A stretch of DNA of 64,000 bases. It comes from Stigmatella aurantiaca DW4/3-1 (GTDB taxonomy: Bacteria; Myxococcota; Myxococcia; Myxococcales; Myxococcaceae). The translations under genes were made by a program, and so were the position numbers. Of this stretch, positions 43,555-51,920 are shown in pieces. Under the pieces are notes generated by a model, which was not told where the DNA came from, did no database searches, and saw nothing but the letters and a program-made list of their open reading frames with translations. The stretch covers positions 2,995,501 to 3,059,500 of the forward strand of contig NC_014623.1 in assembly GCF_000165485.1 (NCBI RefSeq), given 5' to 3'. The first letter of the stretch is position 1. Every line of letters begins with the position of its first letter.

Positions 43555-45285
43555 CTATCGGGACGATCCGTTCGCCGCAGCCTCCTGTTGCGGCGCCGGG
43601 AGGAGAGGCGGCGGGACGGTGAGAGGACCGATCTCTGCGGCGAGTTCCCGGCTGTCGAGGCGAGCCCGGGTGCTGGCCCAGTAGAGCGGGGCGAGCTCCA
43701 GGTAGCGCTCCCTGGGCCAGTGGGCGAGCACGCGGAAGAGGTCTCGCAGGTATGCCTCAGGGTCGAGCCCGTGCAGGCGTGCCGAGGCGATGAGCGAGAG
43801 GATGTTGCCGACACTCTGGGCGTGGCCGTCGCTGCCGACGAAGAGCCAAGCCTTCCTGCCTACGGCGATGCGCCGCAGCGCACGCTCCGAGCGGTTGTTG
43901 TCGAGTACGAGCCGGCCATCGTCGAGCACCCGCATCAGCGCCTGCTTCTGGCGCACCGCGTAGCCGAGAGCGGAGCGCAAAAGGCCCCGCTCGTCGCGCA
44001 CCTTGGAGTACTCGTCTTCTGCCCAGCGGAAGAAGGCCTCCAGGTGCGGGCGCAGGTGCGCGTTGCGCAGGCGGTGGATTGTCTGCGGGGTATCGGCTTT
44101 CCAGGCCTCCTCAAGCGCGAAGAGGCGGCCGATCCGCGCCAGTCCTTCGCGCGCCACCTCGCTCTTGGCGCAGGTGGCCTCCCAGAATTTTCTGCGACAG
44201 TGCGACCAGCACCCCACCTCCTCCGGGCTGTCGTGCTCGGTGGGCGGTGTGTCGGGCTTTCGGAACAGCACGTCGTAGACACTCTTGGCGTCGGCCTGAA
44301 TGTAGCCCGAGTAGCCTCGGAACAGCTCCTCGACCACGGCGCTGGTCTCTCGAGGTGTGTACTCGAAGAAGACGTGGTCCTTGTCCGCCAAGAGCACAAA
44401 GTAGTGGCCGCGCCGACAGGGCTGGCGGGCCCCGTCGGGGCGCTTATCCGGCTGCACGCAGATGCCCGTCGCGTCGGTCGCGATACAGAAGGCGGTGCGC
44501 AGGGCTTGCTGGCGCGCAGCGGCCACCACGGTGGCTCCCACGCTCGCCCCCGCCTCTTCGACCCACCGGCTCATCGTGCCGCGGTCCAACGGGACGCCGT
44601 CGCGGGCTGCACGCTCCTCAAGGCGATGCAGCGGCAGCCCGTCGCAGAACTTCTCGCTCAACACGTGGGCTAGCATCGAGGGCGCCGCCAGCGAGCGCGG
44701 CAGGACTTCCGGCGGCACCGGGGCAGTCTCCACCTGCGCTTCGCCGTCCCGGCCCAGGGCGCGGTACTTGACGCGCGCAACCACCAGGCGCCGCATGCCG
44801 CCACGCTGCCAGGCCAGCTTGCTACTCTCCTCGAAGCCAATACGCTCGGCCTTGCCCTGAGCCACCAGCTCTTCGAAGAGTGGGTCGGTAATCTCCACCC
44901 GCTTCTCTTCCAGCGGCAGCGCCTTCAAGTCCCGCCGCCCCGAGGGCTTGCGCTTCTTCTTCTTGTCCGAATCGCCTTCCGCCGGCTGGCCCGAGGTCAT
45001 GCCTAGCGTGCCGGCGACCTCCTCGAGCGCACGCAGCTTCTGGGCAAACTCCAGCTCCAACTGCTGGGTATCCACCCGCTCGGCCTTGGCGACGAACAAG
45101 CGACGCTTGAGCAACTCCAACTCCAGCCGCAGCCGCTCATGCGAGGCACGCAGCACGTCCCGCTCGTTCTCCAGCTGCGCGCTGCGCTGCCTCTCGGCGC
45201 TCAACAGCGCTTCGAGCTCGGCGATGCGCGCCAGGGCTGCGGAAGCCGGCTCGTGCAGGGACACCTCGGCCTTGTAACCCTTCAC
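43555..45285 (-). CDS. tnpC: IS66 transposase TnpC
   Basis: The start is probably GTG 45285 (VKGYKAEVSLHEP). The protein has ~576 residues. The N-terminal leucine-zipper-like coiled coil (ARIAELEALLSAERQ) is followed by a linker, a zinc-finger-like region, and the IS66 catalytic core: ATDATGICV with catalytic Asp, GYIQADAKSVYD, and LDNNRSERALR near the C-terminus with the third acidic residue. The gene looks intact, so the element may still move. Confidence 0.9.
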   Translation of the reverse strand: MKGYKAEVSLHEPASAALARIAELEALLSAERQRSAQLENERDVLRASHERLRLELELLKRRLFVAKAERVDTQQLELEFAQKLRALEEVAGTLGMTSGQPAEGDSDKKKKRKPSGRRDLKALPLEEKRVEITDPLFEELVAQGKAERIGFEESSKLAWQRGGMRRLVVARVKYRALGRDGEAQVETAPVPPEVLPRSLAAPSMLAHVLSEKFCDGLPLHRLEERAARDGVPLDRGTMSRWVEEAGASVGATVVAAARQQALRTAFCIATDATGICVQPDKRPDGARQPCRRGHYFVLLADKDHVFFEYTPRETSAVVEELFRGYSGYIQADAKSVYDVLFRKPDTPPTEHDSPEEVGCWSHCRRKFWEATCAKSEVAREGLARIGRLFALEEAWKADTPQTIHRLRNAHLRPHLEAFFRWAEDEYSKVRDERGLLRSALGYAVRQKQALMRVLDDGRLVLDNNRSERALRRIAVGRKAWLFVGSDGHAQSVGNILSLIASARLHGLDPEAYLRDLFRVLAHWPRERYLELAPLYWASTRARLDSRELAAEIGPLTVPPPLLPAPQQEAAANGSSR

Positions 45286-45349
45286 GTCCGCGCTGTCGAT
45301 ACCCACCTGACAGGTAGGGGCCACTGCGTGCGGCCCCTCTGCACTGCAC

Positions 45350-45691
45350 TCAATGCGGGCGAGGACCTCGACGCGGCGCCTCCACGCGCAGCCCGTCCAG
45401 CAACTCCTCCAGCACGTGCTCCTCCACCACCAGGTGGGTGGCTCCCTCCTCAAGCCCTTGGGGCACCTGGAAGCAGCCGGTGTCCAGTCGCTTGTAGAAC
45501 AGGCACAGCCCTGTCCCATCGTAGAAGAGCACCTTGAGCGCCGTGCGCCTCCTGCCGAAAAACACGCACAAGGCTCCACTGCGCGCCGGGCGCTCCAGTC
45601 GCGTCTCCACCAGCCCGCTCAGCCGCTCGAATCCCCAGCGCAAATCGATGGGCTCCAGCCCGACGAAGATCTCCACGCCGTGCGGAATCAT
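45350..45691 (-). CDS. tnpB: IS66 accessory protein TnpB
   Basis: ATG 45691 overlaps the tnpA stop (TAATG). The protein has 113 residues. It contains GLEPIDLRWGFERLSGLVE, CVFFGRRRTALKVLFYDGTGLCLFYKRL (in part), the hallmark of the IS66 Orf2/TnpB family needed with TnpA for transposition. The frame is intact. Confidence 0.9.
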   Translation of the reverse strand: MIPHGVEIFVGLEPIDLRWGFERLSGLVETRLERPARSGALCVFFGRRRTALKVLFYDGTGLCLFYKRLDTGCFQVPQGLEEGATHLVVEEHVLEELLDGLRVEAPRRGPRPH

Positions 45692-46047
45692 TACGCCCCG
45701 CTCCGTCCGTCGGCTCCGAGCGCCTCCAGCGCCACCCCGACTGTCGCTACCTGTGCTCCAGGCGGCACCAGCACTCGTGCGCCCTTCACTTCGATGATGA
45801 CCGCCACCGACTGCGCCGCGGCCTCTACGGGCTGCGGAGGCTTGGGCTGGGTGCCGCGCACCAACCTCACCAGGGGGATTGCACCTTCCACTTCCTCCCG
45901 TGCTGCCTCGGCCAGTCGACTGGACCACCGGTAGAGCGTGCCTGCCGTAAACTCCTGGCTCTTGCAGTACTCCCCGGCGCTCTGCCCGCTGGCGCGCCAG
46001 TCCTCCACTCGCTTCTTCCACATCTCGATGTCTACCATGCGCCCCAC
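45691..46047 (-). CDS. tnpA: IS66 accessory protein TnpA
   Basis: The protein has 118 residues. An N-terminal helix-turn-helix (WKKRVEDWRASGQSAGEYCK ... GTLYRWSSRL, in parts) fits IS66 Orf1/TnpA. It begins nine bases inside the right terminal inverted repeat. The frame is intact and overlaps tnpB. Confidence 0.85.
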   Translation of the reverse strand: MGRMVDIEMWKKRVEDWRASGQSAGEYCKSQEFTAGTLYRWSSRLAEAAREEVEGAIPLVRLVRGTQPKPPQPVEAAAQSVAVIIEVKGARVLVPPGAQVATVGVALEALGADGRSGA

Positions 46048-46056
46048 CTTGCGCGC

Positions 46057-46360
46057 TCTGGCTCAGCTACTCCAGACGGGGCTCATGCAGCGGATACCGG
46101 AGGGACTGCGCATGACGCGGCGCAAGCTCCTCCATCCCGAGTGGGAGAAGCGCTATCAGACGGCGGGGGAGTTGGGGAATGCTCTGCGCCGCTGGCTCGG
46201 AGAGCTGACCTTGAGCCCCGCCGATGCGGTCGAGGAACTGGAAGGCGTCGTGAATGAGGCTTCGGCGCGCTGGGCCAGAGAGGGAGTGGAACGCTCTCTT
46301 TCCGCTAGAAGAAAGCTCCACCATTCGGCTCTCAGCATCGATCGTCAGAGAGGCTCGTGA
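46057..46360 (+). pseudogene. Ser/Thr kinase gene, 3' part (disrupted by IS66)
   Basis: Right after the IS66 end the plus strand reads LMQRIPEGLRMTRRKLLHPEWEKRYQTAGELGNALRRWL in pieces, which matches the end of a kinase C-lobe (the P..RYQTA.EL pattern of myxobacterial kinases), followed by ~60 residues to the TGA at 46360. It belongs with the 5' part at 43029-43510. The stop overlaps the end of the convergent immunity gene by 16 bases. Confidence 0.7.
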
Positions 46361-46932
46361 GGGCCGGTCACGCGCTCGAACGATACCCCCAGGTTCCCGA
46401 CCTGTTCGAGCGCGTTCTTAATATCCTCTGATACGATGAAGGCGGTCTTGAACTTCATCAGCCGAAAGACATGGGCGCCCTCGGTCTTCGAGGGGGCGAT
46501 TCGCAGGCCGTAGATCCAACGGTACTCTCCTTCATATTCAGGAAAAGGATCGTCCTCTGCGTAATGCTGCACTTCCTGGCATTGTTTTTCATCAATGCAA
46601 TCAATCACTTGGGATGCATTGATGACGAAGTACGGTTCGGCTTCTCCTTCTATCGACACCGGAAGAAGTTGCACGTCATCGGGAGCAAGGGTCCTAAAGA
46701 CATTCGCGATGGCCTCACTGGCGATGGGGGTCTTCTCGATACTAGAGAACGCAAACGTGCGCTTCTCGCCTGGGGTAGCAATCTGAGCCTTCATGCACCC
46801 CGGGTCCTCAAGCATTCGTCCATCAGCAAACATCCAAGGCTCCTCAAACGCTTCGCCAGACTCCCGTGTCGGCGTCTCGATGAGCCATTGCGGCACGTCA
46901 GCCCTTCTTACCCAATAGAAATTGCGCTCCAC
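46345..46932 (-). CDS. Imm11-type immunity protein (SitI-like), complete, copy 2
   Basis: The protein has 195 residues with a GTG start, one base after the toxin stop. The pattern NFYWVRRADVPQWL at the start and GLRIAPSKTEGAHVFRLM...AFIVSEDIKNAL near the end fits the DUF1629/Imm11 family of immunity proteins. The N-terminal half is the same as the copy cut by the left edge of the window. It should bind and block the AHH nuclease of the adjacent lipoprotein. No export signal, as expected for protection against a toxin acting in the cytoplasm. Confidence 0.82.
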   Translation of the reverse strand: MERNFYWVRRADVPQWLIETPTRESGEAFEEPWMFADGRMLEDPGCMKAQIATPGEKRTFAFSSIEKTPIASEAIANVFRTLAPDDVQLLPVSIEGEAEPYFVINASQVIDCIDEKQCQEVQHYAEDDPFPEYEGEYRWIYGLRIAPSKTEGAHVFRLMKFKTAFIVSEDIKNALEQVGNLGVSFERVTGPHEPL

Positions 46933-46933
46933 C

Positions 46934-48232
46934 TCACCCCTCCACCTTCACAATGAAACTGCGCAGCGGAGAGCCAGGAGTCAAAAGCTCGTCGGAAATA
47001 TTTGCAAGCTCGCGCATCAACTTGATCCGACAAGTCTCAGTCGTCCGGCAGCGCTCTACGGCTCGTTCTAGTCGATCCACCACTTCTTTGTGGTAGCGCT
47101 CGGGGTGTGGCCCCTCATGGCCATTGAGTCTCACTTTGTTCGCTGCGTCCTCAAGTGACATGCCCGCCTTCTTGAAAATCTTCTCGCACTGTGGCGTCCA
47201 CGGCCCGCCAGAAGCAGCCGAAGCCAGGTTCTTGTTCGTGCAGATGTGGTGGACCGGGCCTTCGGAGTCGCCACGAATATCGTTCGAGTACATCGCGACG
47301 GCAGCAGTGGCTCCCGGAGCCAGCGTGACGTTCAGCACTCCAGCAGCAGGCATCGCGATGGAAGTCACGCCGCCGTTCAGTGCCGCCCCGAGGTGGAATC
47401 CTGCCTCGGCCTGCGCTCGGAGCGCGGCCTGCGGAAAGCCCGGGAGCTTCGGACCCTGGGCCGCCATCGCGCTCTTTCCGCCGAGAGCCGCCATGACGAC
47501 GAGAACCAATACGCGCGTGCCATTCGTACCGAGCACCTTTCCGAAGCGGTGGCCGACGTCCTGCAATTCGATGAGAGTCGTCGCTCTCTCCGCGTCGTCC
47601 CACAGCCTGACGAAGCCTCGGCCAATCTCCCAGACCGGAACAATGCCCAGGTAAGCCACCATTGCCACCGTCAACGCGACCGCAAGGACCTTGGTGACCG
47701 GTTCGGGAAGAGTCATCGTGAGGAGAAGTGTCAGCGCGGCCGAGGTCACCATGGCCTTGAGCGCTGCTGGGTTCAGCACCTTGCCGGCCTCTGCTTCGAC
47801 GCTCTCCCACACGGTATCGAGCGCGAACGAGAGTGCCATCAACGTGCGGTCCTTGCGCGAGAACGTCAGACCCGTCCCGCCCACGAGGGTCAAGCAGTCG
47901 TCCCCGTCAGGGCAGATGCGCGCATACAAGGACTCAGGTGAACTCCCTGAGCCGGAGTCCGCGATTCCCCTCGATGACGCGAGCAGAGTCCTGGAGCGCA
48001 CCCACCCTCGCTGATCCGCTGCATCCGTTTCGCGGAACGCAACATCCATGCGCACGTCAAGGATGAGCTGCGTGAGGGCCGCCCTGAACTCGTCCTCACT
48101 CACCCGGACTGGGTCAACCTCCACGGACTCGTGGGCCACCCGTCTGCCGTCTCCAGCCTCAACGTGGACGACGCGAGGGGTCGCACATCCACCTAGAAGA
48201 AGCAATGACGCGAAGACTCCAACAAAGCGCAC
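46934..48232 (-). CDS. SitA5-like polymorphic toxin lipoprotein, AHH-type nuclease, copy 2
   Basis: The protein has 432 residues with a GTG start and the lipobox LLGGC. It is the same protein as copy 1, with an identical C-terminal nuclease part (VHHI, HEGPHPERYH) and 12 substitutions, 11 of them before residue ~107. The single later one is Ala to Val in a membrane-like segment. The conserved 3' half together with the immunity gene suggests gene conversion between copies. The function should equal that of copy 1, so both copies belong to one immunity group. Confidence 0.82.
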   Translation of the reverse strand: MRFVGVFASLLLLGGCATPRVVHVEAGDGRRVAHESVEVDPVRVSEDEFRAALTQLILDVRMDVAFRETDAADQRGWVRSRTLLASSRGIADSGSGSSPESLYARICPDGDDCLTLVGGTGLTFSRKDRTLMALSFALDTVWESVEAEAGKVLNPAALKAMVTSAALTLLLTMTLPEPVTKVLAVALTVAMVAYLGIVPVWEIGRGFVRLWDDAERATTLIELQDVGHRFGKVLGTNGTRVLVLVVMAALGGKSAMAAQGPKLPGFPQAALRAQAEAGFHLGAALNGGVTSIAMPAAGVLNVTLAPGATAAVAMYSNDIRGDSEGPVHHICTNKNLASAASGGPWTPQCEKIFKKAGMSLEDAANKVRLNGHEGPHPERYHKEVVDRLERAVERCRTTETCRIKLMRELANISDELLTPGSPLRSFIVKVEG

Positions 48233-48361
48233 AGAATCCCCCGAAGCCGAATCACCTGGAACTCAGGAGGAAATGAACCTTAATCCTTGGATTCAGAGGA
48301 GTCAATTTTTTATTGATTTGCTTCTTATGATGGTTTTGGTTGTCGACCTGGGGATGTACTC

Positions 48362-48541
48362 GTGCGGCGGTTGGGTGGGACGTGGGTTCTGCAGGCGAAG
48401 ATGGAGGAGTCCCAGGTGCGCGTTGGCAAGCGCGTCTGGCTCCCCTTCCTCCGCGCCCGCAGGTACACGCAGTCCTGCCAGTCGCTGCTGGACCACTCGC
48501 TCACGCAGTTCTTCCATGAGGTGGAGCGGTACCGGCCCTGA
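48362..48541 (+). pseudogene. Intact-frame 3' tail of a Sit immunity gene
   Basis: The 60 codons (VRRLGGTWVLQAKMEESQVR ... QFFHEVERYRP, then TGA) match the last 60 codons of the immunity gene at 38590-39924, with the same length of 180 bases. No gene body precedes it. It lies upstream of and opposite to the sitA5-like gene, as at copy 1. Confidence 0.78.
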
Positions 48542-48702
48542 CTGGGGCATGGTCGAGCCTGACTGCGGCGGCGGCTGGGAGGGGCCAACAGCGACCGCCG
48601 TGGTCATCGTGTTAACCACCTTCAGGTAACTCCTTTGGGGGAGAGCCGATGATCTCTTCGATGGAAGCGGCGTACGTGCCTTCGCTCAAGCGGGGTCTAT
48701 CT

Positions 48703-49551
48703 CTATGTCGAGTTCTCGGATTCCGAATCCTTCTGCGCTCCCTGGATGAGTGCGAGAAAGATCGATTGCATCTGGTTTGTCCGTTCCCAGCCGTCGCGGA
48801 AGTCAATGAATTCTTCGGGCGACGCGAGAGTCACATCTGGGCCGAGAGCCTTCGCGAAGTGGTACGCGGCCCAGAGGACACGCCGCGCGTGCTCGTACAT
48901 TTCCCAGAAGCAAGCCGCGTCGCCCAATAGATCGCTGCCTGAAGCATCGTCGGCGATCCCAAAGCTCCCCAGCGGGTGCAGACGCGGTGTTACGTGAAGC
49001 ATTTGACTGTGGGCCTTGTAGTCGACAGCCTCAGATAGGTCCTGCGCCTTCTTCCCGAGCCTATCGGCATGCCGCTGACGAAGCACCCGGGGGTCGAACT
49101 TGTCGCGGCGCATTTTCTCGCTCCATGTGAGCCACTCTTCGACATGTGAGGGAGAGGCCGCGAAGTCGCGCAGCAAGAACTCAATCTCCATGACTCCGCG
49201 CATCGAATCGTGAACGACCGAGTGTATACCGGACAGCGAAGCCTCAAGACCGACGGCGAAGTAGGCTGTGGTCCGTGCGATGAGCAGGGCCGCCTTCGCC
49301 AATCGCGTGTCGCCGCGATACGTGGCCTCGTATGACGCGAGCCGCCCCAGCAGTTCTTCGAAGCCACGAAGGCGCGCACCTCCAGCCAAACTAGCGAGGC
49401 GCCGCGTGCGGTTTTCCTGTGCCTTTGAGAGTACCGTTGCGCAGAGGGGATGCGTTTCCTTCAACGCGGAGAGTTGGTCAGGGTACGGCGACGGGGGCTC
49501 AGCGACCTTTATGCTGGATTCTGACTTCGGGGTCGTCTCGTTATCTGACAT
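48703..49551 (-). CDS. Hypothetical protein, DUF5677-like pattern
   Basis: The start is placed at ATG 49551 (MSDNETTPKS); the longer open frame upstream runs into a decayed transposase. The protein has ~282 residues. It is mostly helical, with ARTTAYFAVGLEASLSG and MEIEFLLRDFAASP, a pattern seen in DUF5677-type helical proteins of unknown role. No Cys motif, signal or membrane segment is visible. It stands alone between a Sit locus and an IS1182-type remnant. The family call is tentative. Confidence 0.6.
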   Translation of the reverse strand: MSDNETTPKSESSIKVAEPPSPYPDQLSALKETHPLCATVLSKAQENRTRRLASLAGGARLRGFEELLGRLASYEATYRGDTRLAKAALLIARTTAYFAVGLEASLSGIHSVVHDSMRGVMEIEFLLRDFAASPSHVEEWLTWSEKMRRDKFDPRVLRQRHADRLGKKAQDLSEAVDYKAHSQMLHVTPRLHPLGSFGIADDASGSDLLGDAACFWEMYEHARRVLWAAYHFAKALGPDVTLASPEEFIDFRDGWERTNQMQSIFLALIQGAQKDSESENST

Positions 49552-49779
49552 AAATGCGAGCATATAGCATCCGCCACGCAGCAAGATGGCTAGCAGCGTG
49601 CGGCGTTTCTCTGCCTGGCGAGCGGGAGACCCGCTCAAGGCGGCGTGAAAACTCGCGCGGGGCTGATTCGGACGGCGAACTGGCGTGTGCTTCGAGTGAT
49701 GCCGCACCCTTTGAGGGTGCGCGCCGGGCAAACCCATGCCCGAGCGTGACGACCGTGCGAGCGTTTCGGAGCGGTGAAG

Positions 49780-51598
49780 CGAGCTACGCGGCTCGCTTTG
49801 CCGCCTTCGACTCTGCCTCGGCCTGCGTGGCCAAGGTTCGCGCGAGGAGACGGAGATTGTGCGCGAGCGCTATCGCGTGCACTTGGAGCTGGGCAGCCCG
49901 AAGTCCAAAGGCTCGGGCATTTCGACCTCCGTGCCGGACCCCCTCGTTGATGAGCCTCTCGCCCTGTGAGCGCTCGCGGTACGCCTCGCGTACTTGAGGG
50001 TCACGCCAAGCCTCCCGCGCATCCCGAAGCTCCTTCTCGTGGGGATGAAGCACGAGGCGGCGGCCGCCCTCTCCTTGCCTCGGCACGCCTCATTGAGCGG
50101 GCACCCGTCGCAGACGTCCTTGGGCCAGACGAAGAGCGGCGCATGCGCCCCGTGTTCGCTGGACCAGAACAGTCGCCGGTCGACGCTCGTGACGCCGTGG
50201 GGGCAAGTGACTTGGTGGAGTCGAAGTCGACGGCGAAGCGAGCCTTACCCAGGCGACCCTCCTTGTGCTCCACAGGAGGCGGAGGCGAAAGCAAGCAGAC
50301 GCCGAGCGTCCGTTGGACGGTGTGTCGCAGGTGCGCGCCTCCGTACGCGGTATCCCCGAGTACCCGGTCGAGACTCTCGTAGAGTTCGTTGGCCCGGCGA
50401 ATGAGTCGGTAGGCCGGCTGCCCGTCGTGCACGTTCCGGCTCGTGACGGTGAGTGACAGCAGAAGCCCGCTGGCGATGTCGCCGAGCAGATGGACTTTGA
50501 AGCCATCGAACGTCTGGCTCTTCTCTTCCGCCCATGCCGTGCCTCCGGGTCGCTGAGGCTGATGAGGCGATCGGCGGCCACTTTTCGGGCCACGACGAGT
50601 TTCCCGTTTCCATCAGTCTCCAGGTCCTGGCTGACAACGCGGAGGAGGTGGCGGCAGCGGCGGAGGACCGATTTTTGAAGAGAGGCACGGACTGCATCGG
50701 AGCCGAGGGTCCGTCGGATGTCGGCCACAACGGTGGTGACGGTTTCAGCAAGCTTGCTGACGACCCTCGCACGAGCAGCGTCGTCGTGCCAGTCGACCCG
50801 GAATGCACCCTTGGTACTCTTCTCGAGGAGCAACGGCGTCTTCCACTCCTGCGCGACGGCCTCGAGTGTCGCCCGCGTCGCTCGCGCCCACAGAGAAGCC
50901 AGGCTCCGCAGGCCGTCTCCAATGAGGCGGACCGTGTCCCGAACGGCGCCGTAGCACCCCATGGGGGTGCTGTCCGTCACCCACGTGGGTCGCCGCTCCC
51001 TGGCAATGCCAGCGCTCAAGCAGGCACGGACGACGTGTTCGTGAAGCAGTAAGTAACGAGGCAGCTGCGTGTCCCCGTGACGTTGCTGGAGAAACTTCTC
51101 GAATTTGCGAAGCGTCTTCTCACTGGGCGTGTCGCCGCCGAGTTCCAGGCCCATCGCTGCTCGCCAAGTGATATCGGTGGCCGCTCGAGCCACAGCCCCT
51201 CGTCGGCTCATCCCCTGCTCGGACCACCGCAGCACGATGAGCGCAGCCAACACGACCGGCGGCCAGGCATCGCGGCCGCGACCTGTACGCCCAGACCAGC
51301 CGACGAAGAGCCAGTCCGGGAGCCAGGTGGACCGGTGCCTGGCCAGCAACCATGCAACGGTGCCCGGCTCGAGGCACCGCGGCGCAACGAACTCAGGGTT
51401 GAAAAACGACCCAATCGAGATGGCACGTAGAGGCAAGCGCAGGGCTCCCGGTTGAGGCGCTCGCAGACCACGGTGCTTTCGGCGAAGGTCCTGGCGGCTC
51501 CGGTCGTCTGCGGTGGCGCGTGTCCAAGCCACTGTGAGATCGCATGCGCTCCGGAGCCGTTCCAAGCCCCAAGACTCCGGCAACTCGTAAGGGATCAA
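49780..51598 (-). pseudogene. IS1182-type transposase, frameshifted
   Basis: The N-terminal part (ISIGSFFNPEFVAP ... RWSEQGMSRRGAVARAATDITWRAAMG, in parts) fits IS1182/DUF772-type DDE transposases, and VTDSTPMGCYGAV carries the first catalytic Asp. Near 50545 the reading moves to another frame (NVHDGQPAYRLIRRAN, then LGDTAYGG with the second Asp). It moves again near 50220, after which a Cys-rich tail (CDGCPL) appears. At least two frameshifts make it inactive. Terminal repeats were not found. Confidence 0.68.
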
Positions 51599-51660
51599 TT
51601 TTCCTGCGAGATTTACTTTCCCCGCACGCTGCTAGGACGAGGGAAGGCAGGAGCACGTTG

Positions 51661-51824
51661 GCGTATAGGCGGGATGGCGGCCATGTGGAGGGTGAGTGCT
51701 GGAGCGGAGGTGCCGAGGAGGGCCGCTGACGGGGGCCGCCCGAGCAGTGAGCCAAGCGGGTGGAGAAGCCGCGCAGCCCCTTGGAGTACACGTCGACCCT
51801 GGCCGCCCCCCTATGTGGTGCGCG
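51661..51824. repeat. 164-bp direct repeat, copy A
   Basis: It begins GCGTATAGGCGGGATGGCGG and matches 57292-57455 over its full 164 bases in the same orientation with roughly ten substitutions. The pair encloses the TPR-CHAT gene. Neither copy has terminal inverted repeats that I can see. Copy A interrupts a short-chain dehydrogenase fragment. Confidence 0.8.
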
Positions 51825-51905
51825 ACGCAGCAGCTTCGCACACGCCAAGCCGATGCCAGACGAGGCTTCCGTGACAAGGACGACCTTGGCTTTGCCCATC
51901 CCCAC
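51825..51905 (-). pseudogene. N-terminal stub of a short-chain dehydrogenase
   Basis: From the start at 51905 the frame reads KAKVVLVTEASSGIGLACAKLL, the Rossmann nucleotide-binding start of an SDR enzyme (TGxxxGIG with Gly changed to Glu). Homology stops at the 164-bp repeat. Only ~27 residues remain. Confidence 0.6.
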
Positions 51906-51920
51906 AAAATATCAGCAGAA

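Larger units (their letters stand above)
43511..46056 (-). mobile_element. IS66-family insertion sequence
   Basis: Three genes in the order tnpA, tnpB, tnpC on the minus strand define an IS66 element. Imperfect terminal inverted repeats were found: the left end begins GCGCGCAGAGTGGGGCG (43511) and the right end, read inward, begins GCGCGCAAGGTGGGGCG (46056). Flanking 8-mers do not match, and a piece of the target kinase gene is missing, so a deletion accompanied or followed the insertion. Confidence 0.85.
46613..48541. repeat. Long direct repeat, copy 2 (Sit toxin-immunity locus)
   Basis: Matches 1-1930 in the same orientation. Identity is near complete over the immunity and toxin 3' half and lower in the toxin 5' end and spacer (48233-48360). 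Both copies end at the same kind of tail fragment. Beyond 48541 the flanks are unrelated. Confidence 0.93.
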
